Positions 5,205-5,454 of a DNA stretch of 5,454 nt are shown here, in pieces. The notes below the pieces were generated by a model that did no database searches, was not told the DNA's origin, and saw only the letters and a list, made by a program, of their open reading frames with translations. The translations under genes and the position numbers were made by a program. The DNA comes from Oleimicrobium sp037445575. Lineage in GTDB: Bacteria; Zhuqueibacterota; Zhuqueibacteria; JANLFK01; Oleimicrobiaceae. Position 1 is the first letter of the stretch. The number at the start of each line of letters is the position of its first letter. Where the stretch lies: the NCBI GenBank assembly GCA_037445575.1, contig JBBIKH010000222.1, positions 1 through 5,454 on the forward strand, written 5' to 3'.

Positions 5205-5454
5205 CTACCTCAAGAGCACGCAGCGCTGCGTCTGTTGCCACCTGGGCGTGCGCACCGCGATAAAGTAGGTGCCGCTGGCCATTGCCGAACCTGTGTCGTC
5301 TGTCCCGTCCCACCTCACCAGGTGCTCGCCCGGCGCCAAGGTACCTTTGAGCAGGGTGGCAAGCTGCTGGCCGCGAGCATTGTACAGCACGCCCTCAGCC
5401 TCTGTTGGCGCAGAGACGGTCACCCGCCACCAGGTCGCCGCATTGAACGCATTG
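5205..5454 (-). CDS. C-terminal end of a secreted or surface protein with FlgD-like/T9SS-type domain (5' end outside window)
   Basis: Only the last 82 residues are inside the window; the frame is open to the right edge. They match the FlgD Ig-like/T9SS type A-like tail: NAFNAATWWRVTVSAP corresponds to the usual PNPFNxxTxIxFxLP, LYNARGQQLATLLKG to the IYDxxGRxVxxLxxG strand pair, APGEHLVRWDGTDDTGSAMA to the GxHxxxWDGxDxxGxxV turn, and SGTYFIAVRTPRW...CVLLR to the closing strands. The YPNPF element is replaced by NAFN. Such tails end exported proteins in FCB-type bacteria, where they may direct secretion or surface attachment. The upstream function cannot be known from here. The GTG at 5423 is an internal Val and not a start, because the domain signature continues before it. 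plsY begins 2 nt after its stop. Confidence 0.8.
   Translation of the reverse strand, partial: NAFNAATWWRVTVSAPTEAEGVLYNARGQQLATLLKGTLAPGEHLVRWDGTDDTGSAMASGTYFIAVRTPRWQQTQRCVLLR
5208..5211 (-). promoter_or_regulatory. Shine-Dalgarno GAGG deciding the plsY start
   Basis: GAGG is followed by TAGCA and ATG (5202-5200). The site lies within the final codons and stop (TAG, 5207-5205) of the preceding gene, so plsY translation is probably coupled to it. Confidence 0.6.

Noticed and set aside
5203..5313. N-terminal extension of plsY by 37 codons
   Set aside because: It overlaps the FlgD-like tail of the preceding gene, and GAGG 5 nt before the ATG at 5202 gives the family's normal length.

Overview
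The window is a G+C-rich bacterial segment (roughly 60% by eye) in which every supported gene lies on the minus strand, so transcription runs from high to low coordinates. Two of the six genes end in a FlgD-like/T9SS type A-like C-terminal beta domain, one with a clear YPNPF motif. That tail is characteristic of the FCB superphylum and related candidate phyla. The genes also carry strong Shine-Dalgarno sequences (AGGAGG, GGAGG, AGGAG, GAGG) 5 to 7 nt before the start, and GTG is the preferred start codon. Most Bacteroidota do not use such ribosome sites, so an uncultured non-Bacteroidota FCB-type lineage (for example KSB1/Calditrichota/Zixibacteria-like) is the best guess. This is inference, not proof.

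Reading in the direction of transcription, the right-hand block (5454 to 1959) is a compact gene cluster. It contains the 3' end of a large secreted or surface protein (FlgD-like tail), a PlsY-type acyl-phosphate:glycerol-3-phosphate acyltransferase starting 2 nt later, a membrane-anchored family 2 glycosyltransferase whose GTG start overlaps the plsY stop by 4 bp, and, after 50 bp, a secreted C39-type cysteine peptidase with its own FlgD-like tail. The acyltransferase and glycosyltransferase are translationally coupled and probably act on membrane lipid, or on a lipid-like acceptor such as a carotenoid or hopanoid. The two tailed proteins are probably exported.

About 376 bp (1583-1958) separates this block from a second one. 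I find no convincing gene or RNA there, only a weak promoter-like pair and a short inverted repeat. The left-hand block (1582 to 1) holds a freestanding B3/B4-domain protein, related to the editing domain of phenylalanyl-tRNA synthetase beta, and a secreted transglutaminase-like protein that runs off the left edge with its Cys-His-Asp triad intact.

No CRISPR array, insertion sequence, tRNA, rRNA or known defence system was seen. The points most worth following are the PlsY homologue with eroded signature motifs coupled to a glycosyltransferase, and the freestanding tRNA-editing-type domain.
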